Positions 27,101 through 34,530 of a stretch of 53,019 nt of DNA are shown in pieces. The notes under the pieces are model-generated. The model was not told the origin of the DNA. It saw only the letters and a list, made by a program, of their open reading frames with translations, and did no database searches. The translations under genes were made by a program, and so were the position numbers. How positions within the stretch are numbered: the stretch's first letter is position 1; each line of letters begins with the position of its first letter. Source of the stretch: Amphimedon queenslandica (Eukaryota > Porifera > Demospongiae > Haplosclerida > Niphatidae); assembly GCF_000090795.2 (NCBI RefSeq), contig NW_003546733.1:14046-67064 (forward strand), written 5' to 3'.

Positions 27101-30100
27101 GTACATGTACATGCACGTGACTAAGATGAATCAAGCAGTCCATACAAAATACATGTATGTACAATTGTACATATACTACATGTACTGTAAATAAAGGTGC
27201 ATGTATCATTACTAACTGAGTAAATTAGCTCATCCATACTAGAGGTGACATTTTCCAGTACCAAGCTCAATATTGTATCACAAACTTTCTTAGTCTCAGC
27301 CAGATGAAGGACATCTGGTTTACATAAAAGAGGAACCTGTTAAAAAGGAAGTGATAAAATCATTATTAATAATAAAATTTTTTTTACTTTAGATAATCTT
27401 GACCTCATGATTGATATTATGACAGGTTCCCATTTTTCTTTTATTTTACAAGGACAAGGAACAGAAAAGATATGGTTCCATACCTGGCAAAGAACAAAAT
27501 TATTTGTACACAAGCAAATTTATATTTATTAGGTGCATGTGCAAACAACAGACAATTTTTAACATTTCAATCATTTATAATTAATTTGACTGTATATTCA
27601 TGTTGTGTATACCATTCTTGCCACATAACAATGGAAACATATGCATGTATTTTCTAATAATGAAGTTGCAAAACATTTATACAGTATTCAACTTACATCA
27701 AGTTCTTCCTTTGGTTTTTTAAGACTACTGTTGCCCATAAAAGAGGTATTAATTTCATTTCCAAACATACTACCACCAATAGTTCCCTTGATCCAGGCTT
27801 TAATAATCTCATTTTGTTTCTCAAATGTTTTAGATAATAAGCTTGATGCATCATCTGATGATGTATCCATGTGGTTTGATAGTGTTTTCAGAACAAGAGA
27901 CAGCAGTGAAGTAAATACTGAGACATGAGGCTCTGTGAGTTTATTTAACTTTTGTCTCAAGCTCAGAACTTCAGTAACATAAACAGCAGCATCCAACAAT
28001 TGCTTTGTCTCTTCCTCTGGTCTATAATAATAATATACAAGTATAAACAAATTGGAACACAGTATGGGATACTTTTAAGCTAGGTTTACAATTACATTCG
28101 ACAAAACGATCAAAATTATGTCGGTGTTGACGTAAGAATGCTTTGAAGTTGATGCAAGATTGGCCAAAATTTAATCTTGCGTTCAATTGCGTTGTATTTC
28201 ATATGCAATTGTAAACCAGGCTTTAGTTAATATACTGCATGTATGTATCTTTAAATACATGCAATACAGTACATTCTCACCTCTTGTCATCAGGTTCATC
28301 AATTCTAGAATGAATTGTAGTTAAACAAGATTGCAAATCTTTAAGCTGCACAAAAATTAGAAAAAAATTAAAAATTGTAAATCTGTTAATAATTGAAGTA
28401 GACACAAACTAAATGCAAAAGTGGACAAAATGTGAAAAGTTAAGTCTTATAATAACAATTATTCCATTTAACACACATACTATGTAACTAACTACAAATA
28501 ATCCTCACATCCGTTCCTTTTGGTGAATCACACAGATGTCCTAGTCTTGCTATACAATAGAACAGTGGTAGAGTGTCAAACATTGACTTGTACAAAGGGA
28601 CAGGGATCATGAATATGAATGAAGGGAGAAGGAGAGGGTCAATAATGAAAAGTGCTTCCAGATCAACATAGAATTTCTTAAAATTTCTAAAATAAAATAT
28701 GGTCAATTATGAGTTCATTATGATAATAATAACGTACGTATTTGATTGTTTGACAATAGTGGTAATATCCTTGAATAAACTGTTCTGAGATCCTGCAGAT
28801 TGAGCAGGCCATGTTATAAGCCTTGGGTTCTTTTGAGGGCTTCCAAAAGGTATACAGTGTCCATCAATAAAATGGTAAAGTGCAACAAGACTGAAGAGTA
28901 AATCCAAATGATCATGATGTGATTTAAAAGCAGGAATGCAATGCTTCAATCCTCTAAGAAACTTTAACCTACATGTACATGTGTATGTAACAATTATTAC
29001 AAAAGTCATTGCTATTATTACTAACTTCAACTCTTCATTTTGCGAAAAATACTCTAGAAATGCTTCTAGTCCTTTACATTCCTTTAGCTCCAAATCAGGC
29101 ACAATTTTGAAATACTGCAATAAAGCAATGACGACATCATTTGACAAATTAAAGAGCATCAAATCATCTAAGGAGACTACAACAATCATGGCCACTGTCA
29201 TTTGTCTGCTTAAACTACTAGTGCCTTCTTCAGAACCAACAGGAGCCATACTTTTCATAAAGTCAATAAGCAAATCTCCCAAACCCTAATAATTCATCAT
29301 AAAAGAGACAATTTTCAATATTAAGACTTACAACAGTTAAATTTAAACATTGCGGAAACCTAGTTCCAGTATAAATACGTTGAAAGGAAAGGCAGTTATA
29401 AACGCTTGCTATATCATGAGCAATAACCAGTGGATTACTAATAGAACCTGACTTGAGTCTATCAAGATGATCAGATAAGTAAAGTTTAAAACACACCACT
29501 CCAATCTCATCCAATGATGGCAACCTAACACCTGTATCAGCACCACTAGCTTCAGACTTGCCAGACAAAAAAATTGTAGAAATCGAGTTGATGATAGTTG
29601 TAAAGAACCCTTTCTTTTCTTGTGATGACTCAGTAAGTGATGGAGGATATATTAGAGTATCATACTGATGGTTAGGTTTATCTACAGTATAAAATCAAAA
29701 ATTAAAATTAATGTCACTACAACATGTGGGGTCAAAGAGGTTACAAAACATTATTACACAATGATTAGTTGTTAGCATTCTAAGACACTGCAATGATCTT
29801 CAGAATATCAAAAAAGTTAAAAATTTGACAAACAAAAATGCTTCTAGCCACGGACAAGTTACAGGTGCCTGAAAATCAGCAAAGTTACTGTACAGCGGAA
29901 AATTTTCGTGGCCCAAAAATTTCGCAGATCCATTCAAAAATCAATTTCGTGACTTTAATTTTCATGGTTTTCTACTTTTCGACCATTTTGAACCGTATTG
30001 AATCAATTTTCACAGATTTTATTTTCGTGAATTTTGAAAAAATGCAAAATCCACAAAAATTTTGGGCCACAAAAATTTTTCGCTGTACGGTAGACAAAAA

Positions 30101-33100
30101 ATTCAAATGAGTAATTTTATTAATAATCCAATTGTTACACCATTCAACATCAAGTACATGTAATGTATAGTCATCAATGAACTTACTTCGTTCACGAGTA
30201 GTCAGATACCTATTAGCAATAGCCCCTGGTATATTATATATATATTCATATTGAGCATCTTTAGAACCATGCAAAGTCTTGGGAGTGTAGACACAATATT
30301 TGTATGGTACACCACCACTCGATAGAACAAGAGACTTCATTTTGACTTCAAGTCTAAATTTAACTATTTCATCTGTAGAACTGGAATTAAAAAAAGAACA
30401 AAAAGGTAGTAAAAGTCAACACACAATAGTCAACTAAACTAAATAAAAACAATTTAGCTAAAGCATGCAATTACAAAGATAAATATACATGTACATGTAC
30501 CGTAAATGTTTAAATAAAGGCCGGGCTTGAATAAACACCTGGTACTAAGAATTTCCAAGTATAGATACGCATATTTTACTCAATATAAGTACCACAATCT
30601 TTAGAGTTTCCCAAATGGCCTAACTGGTTAAACTGAGTGCATTGAATTTGGAGTTCTGAGTTCAAATCTCAGTTTTTATTTTTCTTTTCTTATTTCATGC
30701 AATTTTTTTGTCCTGGAAAGAAATAAACGCCCGGGCTTTTATTTGAACATTTACAGTACATGTCTGTTAAATTAGGAGAGGCATTAAAATTACGGTAATT
30801 GGCAGATTTTAATTGGAGAATTTGCGATTTGATTTAAAATTGCATGTTTCATGTTGGTAAATGGTTATAAAATGCCACATTTGCCAAAATTTCCCCCTAT
30901 ACAAAAGATCATTGTATAAGGCTGGACTTAAATTGTTTTAATATTATATTGCAGGCATACATAAACAATGTTCAAGTTACATGCACATTTTGAACCAGAT
31001 CTGGCGTATTGCATTTCTTCTAACTAAGAATCCTCTCTATACCTTCTAAAAATGGACATTGCACGAGTGTACATTATTTCTATTTTATTGAGGCTCAGAA
31101 CTAAGTCAAGCAGATATGAATGATTGTCAGTTTGCGTCATTTGACTTTAGTTGTCATTTCAATGTCTTAATTTCTAATTTTCGAGTACATGTGTATATAA
31201 CATTAAAAAAATTCAACCAACATATCACATTGTGGGTAAAAAGTAAAAACACATGATACTGCACGTACATTCTTTTGCAAAAACATGAGTACATGTACAT
31301 GTACATGTATCAGCATACCTGGATATTTTCTGCATAGGTCCAACATCACATTGCCATTCACCAAGGTGAGGGCTTCCAAACCTTAAGTAGACTGAAGATG
31401 AAGCATCAAATTCCCATAAAGCAGTTGGTAGAAGTGCGTGAAATATAATGGTTGTCATTTCATGATCCTTGCCTTTTAGACCTTGTGGAGGATCTTTCCA
31501 AGGAGATGGTCTGTAACAAATAATAACACAATAATCAATAATACTGTATAGCTTTTCGTCAGTCAAAAATTTTGTCAACTTGTTAAAATTATAGTTTTCT
31601 TCATTAAAGTTAATGTCATTCTATTATAATCCCACATACATGTACAACCTACGTGGAGCAAAATTTTCGTCATTAAAAATTTTCTCAACAAATGCTCAGA
31701 TGAATTTGACAAATTTTTTGACAGACAAAATTTTGAGCGACATGTACAGCACATGAATATTGTAGTAGTAATTACTTATTGATTTTCTTTCCTTTCTGCT
31801 TCCTCTTTTTTGCTTTCCTGCTAGATTCATCAACTCCATATGGTACTAAACTCTAAAATAATGACAATCATAAACAAATTATTGCAACCAACAAGAGCCT
31901 CACCTTTTGCTTAGGATCACTTGCTCCTATGTCACTATCAGCCTCACTGCCCTCAGATTCACTTTCATTATCATCACCTAAATGTTCACGTACTTCTGCA
32001 CCAGTCATCCGTCTAAATAATATTAAGAACATGCAAATGTAACAGATGTATAGTACTAAAAACCTATATACATGTATATGTGTAATAGCCACATAGTGAT
32101 TAATGTACACAAAGTATGCTATTTTATAGTGCATCAACTACATGTAATTTACTCAGTAAACTAACACAAGTACATGCACAAGTAGTACTTGTATCATTAT
32201 ACACACTAGCACCCATAAATGTACATTGTACATTAAATCAGTATACATGTACCGTAAATCCTTAAATAGAAGCCACATTTGAATAAATGCCGGGGTAGCA
32301 ATACAATTTAAATACGCAACACTCACCCAGGAGTGACTCAGTAGTCTAGTGGATAATGCCCGAAGTTCCAGAAGTCAAAAGCATGAGCTCACAGGTTCAA
32401 ACCCCACTCTGGGCCTAAGTTTTTTTAATTTTTTATATAATTTTTCGAGGTTCAAATACCATTTTAGGAAATAGACGCCCGGGCTTTTATTTAAGGAAAT
32501 ATGGTATATGTATATGTATACATGCTAAATTTAATACATAATACAAACTATAATATAGCTACAAGCTTTTTAAGAAAATTATATTTTTGTAATTTTGAGG
32601 GGAGCAAGTTTTAATGCATATGCAGTTATGCACATATTAAAGGTGAGGTCTCTATTATATCAATTGTATGTGTGAGCAGTTTACTCATAGGATTAAAAAA
32701 TGTGAAATTAAAATATCCCACAAAATTGGTAACCTCCAAACCTTATACATGTACATACATGTATGTACATAGATATCACACATGAATACACACAAGCATG
32801 TCATACCCTTATTAGCCCTTGCACAAGTACATGTACATGTAATATGTAGATATGACACGAATGGATATGCATTGTTGACATCAACTTAGCTCTGTTTCAT
32901 GCATTATATGTACATGTAAATACAAATACAGATGTGTAAAAGTACCTCTCGTGTTTCTTCAAAGCAGATCTGGTAACAGTAGTGTGCTCTAAGTGGGGAA
33001 AAATGCTGTCGTCCTCCGACAGCTTTCGTTTTCTCTGAGTTTGAGACATAAATCCTGGATGGATATTCGACTGATGTGCCTCTGGACCAAATAGTTGATC

Positions 33101-33400
33101 ATCGGGTAGATTGATCACATTGCCTGGACCACTTGATAATTGATCACCAAAATGTTCAAATGCCTCATCCTCAGAGCCAACAGTTTTTTTCTTTTTTTCT
33201 AACGGAGGAGAATCCCTTTCAACCATCATACGCTTGGCACTAGTTCTCCCTTCATTGAGATTGGTACAAGGAACTGTATATAATTCAGTAGCACTAGATG
33301 AAATTTCATGTATATCTGGATTCTCTGGTTGAATATGAGACACTTGATGTATTCTAGCTCTGGCATCATCGTGCTCTGTGAATTCCTCTTGTTCAGACAT
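3173..33400 (-). CDS. RNF213: RNF213 (mysterin)-like giant AAA+ E3 ubiquitin ligase, many exons, RING-less
   Basis: One gene of about 30 kb. Human RNF213 is a roughly 5200-residue dynein-like AAA+ ubiquitin ligase acting in antimicrobial defence, lipid droplets and vascular biology. Exons run from an ATG at 33400 (MSEQEEFTEHDD) to a TAG at 3173-3175, and colinear matches to the human protein occur along the whole length: CBM20-like domain, stalk, AAA1-6, acidic loop, E3 module and RZ finger. Landmarks include GETGCGKTRL and FFDEANTSDAIG (AAA3), VGKPGSSKSLAKSIVAD and VVVLDEVGLAEDSPNLPLK (AAA4), and a very conserved stretch at 14266-14646. Introns are mostly 45-100 bp, with longer ones filled by repeats. 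Differences from human: no RING finger, and a UBA-like insertion before AAA1. ATTAAA lies about ten bases past the stop, a possible poly(A) signal. That this is one gene and not two rests on uninterrupted colinearity; exact exon ends were checked only for the parts listed below. Confidence 0.93.
6048..6226 (+). repeat. Short copy of the GGGTTTCCCACA repeat family in an RNF213-like intron
   Basis: Starts CAGGGTTCCCACAGTGTGCC with AGCTAAACAGCATGATTTATG and ends TGAGAAACCCTGCAG, so both termini are recognisable. About 180 bp, an internally deleted version of the longer copies near 8090, 16006 and 26430. Confidence 0.55.
6484..6765 (-). other. RZ-type zinc finger of the RNF213-like protein
   Basis: Three short exons give GRGQFYECLKGHLYFVSE, CGRPVQEYTCPVCHCKIGG and LKYKLEVANKAART. 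The ligand pattern is C-x3-H-x6-C-x8-C-x2-C, identical in spacing to human RNF213 (TCPNGHPCSVGECGRPM...ICIDCHAPIGG). In RNF213 this finger is needed for RING-independent ubiquitin transfer, including to bacterial lipid A. Intact ligands here imply a working ligase despite the missing RING. Downstream ETGYALGLPNQRETVLLTER matches human QTGHVLGNPQRRDVVTCDR. Confidence 0.95.
8090..8645 (+). repeat. Copy of the GGGTTTCCCACA repeat family, internally duplicated
   Basis: Starts CAGGTTTCCCACAAAGCATG and contains about three successive degenerate repeats of an inner module: 'aaagaccaaggctatagcc', 'attggcccaattttgg', 'attggaatcagctcaaagttgatacacaacataag' (here described in pieces). It fills much of the long intron between RNF213-like exons near 9300 and 8013. 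Confidence 0.6.
8921..9114. mobile_element. MITE with about 40-bp terminal inverted repeats
   Basis: Begins TATAGCTCCAAATTTTCGTC and ends with GATGAAAATTTGGAGCTATA; the inverted match extends inward to GTCAAA, roughly 40 bp with a few mismatches. About 194 bp, no coding. A related element lies at 31546-31744. It occupies an RNF213-like intron. Confidence 0.7.
9482..10043 (-). other. RNF213-like E3 module at the place of the RING finger: RING absent
   Basis: Exons 10043-9926 (LNWQIVKAIQLFIEHVAIKC...), 9874-9762 (ILKSSDLPSDF... to EKKLKYA) and 9708 to about 9482 (TNMQKKVRECCESYFMEVV then SSLCFGQLNPPEP) join in exact phase (0, then 2). Human RNF213 reads LFVEHVLL..., then the C3HC4 RING (CSICLG...CPYC), then FRQMCNSFFVDLVSTICFKD. 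The sponge chain passes from LKYA to TNMQKKVREC with nothing between; the intron there (9709-9761) is 53 bp. No cysteine-rich segment is found in the neighbouring exons. Confidence 0.85.
10770..11208 (+). repeat. Copy of the GGGTTTCCCACA repeat family, 3' end intact
   Basis: Contains the internal modules (aaaatggagagttctctc, ttgatgaaatttggc, cagctcaaaatttc) and ends CCTGTGGGAAACCCTGAG, the inverse of the family start. The 5' end is not clear. It fills the intron between RNF213-like exons near 11436 and 10690. Confidence 0.6.
12650..13290 (-). other. RNF213-like acidic loop after AAA6
   Basis: Reads GFQGGSWISAHVDDIR (human GFHGGLWQSVHIDDLR), then HSVPISALFYS, then an acidic run starting EAMETNEHENQ and rich in D and E, ending near EEYDLEELPVDNERDE. 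The human protein has an acidic loop at the same point, even with the same EAMETE wording. Conservation of such a low-complexity loop suggests function, for example substrate or cofactor docking. Confidence 0.8.
14266..14646 (-). other. Most conserved exon of the RNF213-like gene (AAA5 region)
   Basis: Reads FGSSFPKDREYTQVCRNINQ, ICMETGRTVILLNLENLYES, LNQYYIHLGGQRYVDLGLQT and HRVKCRVHKNF. The human protein has almost the same residues across all of these, making this the strongest family signature in the window. The conserved LYE.LYD.LNQYY and H.VKCRVH blocks are diagnostic for RNF213 and help anchor the order of AAA5. Confidence 0.95.
14786..14989. mobile_element. Short TIR element, TACYGTAYAGC family
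   Basis: Starts TACTGTACAGCAGGCAATTTT-like and ends AAATTTCCCGCTATACGGTA, an imperfect inverted repeat of about 20 bp. About 204 bp, non-coding, rich in 'attcaccaaatt' motifs. It lies in an RNF213-like intron. A second member with the same ends is at 29886-30092. Confidence 0.65.
15575..15964 (-). mobile_element. hAT-derived element with 8-bp target duplication and BED-finger remnant
   Basis: 390 bp, starting TAGGGCTGAAACGAATAGT and ending ACTATTTGTTTCAGCCCTA. It is flanked by a perfect 8-bp direct repeat GCATGTAG (15567-15574 and 15965-15972), the length typical of hAT insertions. Inside, minus strand 15622-15864, an open stretch reads SPVWHHFEKFNTKKAVSNHS, which resembles the start of a BED zinc finger (..S.VW..F......C..C) as found at the N-terminus of hAT transposases. 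It is thus a deletion derivative that kept both ends. It sits in an RNF213-like intron. Confidence 0.8.
16006..16500 (+). repeat. Complete copy of the GGGTTTCCCACA repeat family
   Basis: Starts CAGGGTTCCCCATAAAGCAG and ends CCTGTGGGAAACCCTG, so both inverted ends are present and define a unit of about 495 bp. Inner modules are degenerate tandem versions of a roughly 200-bp sequence. It is the best reference copy in this window. Intronic. Confidence 0.7.
16951..17518 (-). other. RNF213-like AAA4 module: Walker A and Walker B
   Basis: Exon 17518-17296 encodes ENVFMMAICIELRIPLFLVG then KPGSSKSLAKSIVADSM (Walker A GKPGSSKS). Exon 17175-16951 encodes FSYQCSQLSTPES and SVVVLDEVGLAEDSPNLPLK then HPLLEDG (Walker B LDEVG). 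The wording is nearly the same as human AAA4. Both exons are phase-consistent with the intron between them. ATPase-competent by sequence. Confidence 0.95.
18698..19164 (-). other. RNF213-like AAA3 module: Walker A and Walker B
   Basis: Exon 19164-19032 encodes CNIPVILMGETGCGKTRLIR (Walker A GETGCGKT). Exon 18927-18698 encodes IHGGTTESDVV, TVLFFDEANTSDAIG (Walker B with the catalytic glutamate) and IAACNPYKR (sensor region). Each has a close human counterpart (MGETGCGKTRLIKF, ILFFDEANTTEAI, IIAACNPYRK). All residues needed for ATP binding and hydrolysis are present, so this motor ring is probably active. Confidence 0.95.
20858..22017 (-). other. RNF213-like AAA1 and AAA2 modules
   Basis: The exon at about 22017-21690 reads LPLPTYEEVLICTENTTAEE and VTLLWRRAVEDP, the equivalent of human LPTYDEVLLCTPATTFEEV at the start of AAA1. 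The next exons read YKLVIVCSNEDQEKSHI and then, in exon 21092-20858, VRVVTSSRAGMGKSLYIQRM, a Walker A-type loop, followed by AILFHLDVAPN (human VLFHLDVTSS). In RNF213, AAA2 keeps a nucleotide while hydrolysis is mainly at AAA3 and AAA4; the GMGKS loop agrees with nucleotide binding here. Confidence 0.85.
22457..22855 (-). other. UBA-like insertion ahead of AAA1 in the RNF213-like protein
   Basis: Within a long exon (about 23330-22380). Segment 22582-22457 reads HPIVQQLLLAGYSLEQSYTA, then ALDQN, ending EAMEFIDQL: the three-helix UBA pattern (hydrophobic helix 1, MGF/Y-type loop AGYS, ALD..., E-A-..FI). A weaker UBA-like stretch, ILDNLIMSYGFHNKLILLAF, lies at 22855-22709. Very acidic linkers surround both. 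Human RNF213 has a shorter, divergent segment here; its LSEFSLVDKL may correspond to the first, but I see no human match to the second. UBA domains bind ubiquitin. Confidence 0.6.
26069..26104. repeat. (AAT)n microsatellite
   Basis: About twelve AAT units with one AAC interruption, inside an RNF213-like intron. Confidence 0.9.
26430..27095 (+). repeat. Long copy of the GGGTTTCCCACA repeat family
   Basis: Starts AAATTTCCCACAAAGTATGC, includes at least three inner modules (cagctcaaagttgatactc, acatgtatatgtatcaga, ctcctatttgcctttggtc), and ends with a decayed terminus CCGTAGAAAACCACG. About 665 bp, within an RNF213-like intron. Confidence 0.6.
28076..28224. mobile_element. Short TIR element in an RNF213-like intron
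   Basis: Starts AAGCTAGGTTTACAATTACA and ends TGCAATTGTAAACCAGGCTTT, an imperfect inverted repeat of about 20 bp. Total 149 bp; no coding capacity. MITE-like. Confidence 0.55.
29886..30092. mobile_element. Short TIR element, TACYGTAYAGC family
   Basis: Starts TACTGTACAGCGGAAAATTT and ends AAATTTTTCGCTGTACGGTA, an inverted repeat of about 25 bp. About 207 bp, in an RNF213-like intron; sister of 14786-14989. Confidence 0.7.
30187..31510 (-). other. CBM20-like carbohydrate-binding domain of the RNF213-like protein
   Basis: Encoded by exons 31510-31319 and 30380-30187. Reads TTIIFHALLP, SVYLRFGSPHLGEWQCDVGPM, then PYKYCVYTPK and YEYIYNIPGA. Human RNF213 has the same sequence of signatures (VYFHAI..., VFVRGGEEFG.P.W, PYKYLV, YEFIYK). 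CBM20 folds bind starch or glycogen; GEW and PYKY mark typical core positions. It suggests that glycan binding by RNF213 is ancient. The intron between the exons carries a TIR element with a tRNA-like core (30500-30756). Confidence 0.8.
30500..30756 (+). mobile_element. TIR element enclosing a tRNA-like sequence (copy 1)
   Basis: Ends are inverted: CCGTAAATGTTTAAATAAAG with GCCGGGC at the left, GCCCGGGC with TTTTATTTGAACATTTAC at the right. The centre (about 30611-30680) reads ATGGCCTAACTGGTTAAACT, resembling a Pol III A box, and GAGTTCAAATCTC, resembling a B box, spaced as in a tRNA. The clover-leaf is not convincing, so it is tRNA-derived rather than a tRNA gene. Confidence 0.6.
31546..31744. 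mobile_element. MITE related to the 8921-9114 element
   Basis: Starts TATAGCTTTTCGTCAGTCAA and ends with TTTGACAGACAAAATTTTGA then GCGACATGTAC. The same GCT..TTTTCGTCAGTCAAAAATTTTGTC inverted terminus is seen as in the 8921 copy, but it has diverged. About 200 bp in an RNF213-like intron. Confidence 0.6.
31774..33400 (-). other. RNF213-like N-terminus: charged, probably disordered
   Basis: Three coding exons: 33400-32946 (start codon, MSEQEEF), 32012-31904 (acidic, ESESEGSEADSD) and 31852 to about 31774 (basic, RKAKKRKQKGKK). Junction phases agree (HER/RMTGAEV; KQK/SLVPYG). Low complexity and charge suggest disorder, as in the first few hundred residues of human RNF213. KRKQKGKK could be a nuclear or acidic-surface binding patch; that is speculation. 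The 0.9-kb intron 32013-32945 holds a TIR element with a tRNA-like core (32251-32506) and ACATGT runs. Confidence 0.7.
32251..32506 (+). mobile_element. TIR element enclosing a tRNA-like sequence (copy 2)
   Basis: Ends are inverted: ACCGTAAATCCTTAAATAGA at the left, GCCCGGGCTTTTATTTAAGG at the right. The centre (about 32330-32417) has CAGTAGTCTAGTGGATAATG, a good A-box match, and GGTTCAAACCCC, a near-perfect B box, plus GAGTG/CACTC that could pair as an acceptor stem. The core differs from that of copy 1 although the ends are shared. Confidence 0.65.
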
Positions 33401-34530
33401 TACCCTAAGGAACCATTATTAACTATTCAGTACAAATAAGAGGATTTATATTAGTACAGCAAAAGAAATATGCATTATATTGGCTGCTTATTTGTGATCA
33501 TTTAAATTCATAATGTTAACGATTGGTACTTCTAATTTGGCAGCTAATCATAGGTGCCACAGAAACTTTATTGGTATCAAATAGATAATGTGTGGTAAAC
33601 AGTATAACTAATATAGGGCCCAATTAATTAGTTAAAAGGGTGTCTAAGTGTTACAATAGCAGCTACATGTATAAGAGCGTTTGTTAAAATTTACAATACT
33701 TGTTTGCCAGAGAGCTTAAAATGTAATAAAAATATGTCACAAAAGTCTCTAAAGACAAACTCCATTGCTTTGTAACAAACTCGGAAGTCATGTATAAAGA
33801 TAAATACCATATAGTCAAAGCTGGGTTCCAAATACATGTATTTGGCATTGCGTTGCAACTGGAAGTACTGTATAATAATGCAATGATAAATGCAAGAATA
33901 GAGCAGAGTTTTTTATTGTGTTTACCCATTGTGTTATACAGCACCTTTGGTCGCTATGCAATTAAGCCATCAGTGGATTAAATTTTTTGGTAAATTGGGC
34001 AATAAACATGTCAGTTCTATTGGTCAAATATTTTTTTCATTTCACGAGGTAATCTGCACATGATCAAAATTTAATCCCCAAACTTTTAATAAACTTTTTA
34101 ACTTCACAAAACTCTAGCTTTGCGTTTTCAAATTTTTGCACTAGCAAACTTTGTTCTCACTAAAATACTTACACCACCATGTTCCTCTCTGTATATATAT
34201 CCCATCAACTCTATTTATGGTATGTCAACCCCCTTGAGCAAAACAACAACTACACTACACATAATGGCTGGACAACACTATAAATAACTAGATCATTCAT
34301 ATGTGAAATAGGTGTAGGCTTCCAGAGACATAAAACTTACGCTTTTACCTCTAAATATCAGCCCGTTCTAACTTCTAAGTTATTTCTCTACAGAGTTTCG
34401 ACCATCACACCCACGTGGTAAATTTAAAATTCAAGAGTCAGCAATGATTACATCATCATTACATCATTTCTTTGCACATTGCAGGTTTCCATATCAATTT
34501 TGAATAATAAGCAAATTCAAACAAAAAAAA
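33401..34530. other. Intergenic region upstream of the RNF213-like gene
   Basis: About 1.1 kb between the RNF213-like start codon and the TRIM-NHL stop. Both genes are on the minus strand, so it must hold the RNF213-like promoter and 5' leader and the TRIM 3' end. A TATATATA run lies at about 34193-34200. No coding sequence or clear repeat is seen. Confidence 0.6.

Larger units (their letters stand above)
22250..29690 (-). other. RNF213-like helical stalk (arm) region
   Basis: A run of exons coding for helix-rich sequence that links the CBM20-like domain to the AAA core. Recognisable matches to human RNF213 include FYVDLEALFIIDPLLLPSF with LYKSMFDTLPLFYC (human ...[20 protein letters not shown]), SASLSFHI... 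segments at 25000-25600, and QGSVEKSSFGQ followed by DELRDLESKLVLITGRKSE (human HGSVERSSL, EVKELLNKLMLMSGKK). In mouse RNF213 this is the N-terminal arm seen by cryo-EM. No enzymatic motif is present. Similarity is low between these anchors, so small exons may be missed. Confidence 0.7.

Noticed and set aside
32330..32417. A functional tRNA gene
   Set aside because: A and B boxes are good but the acceptor, anticodon and T stems do not close properly, and the sequence lies inside an inverted-repeat element.
3173..33400. Two or more neighbouring genes in place of one RNF213-like gene
   Set aside because: All parts follow the human RNF213 order from CBM20-like domain to C-terminus without repeat or gap of a domain, and no internal stop or polyadenylation context with a new start was found.
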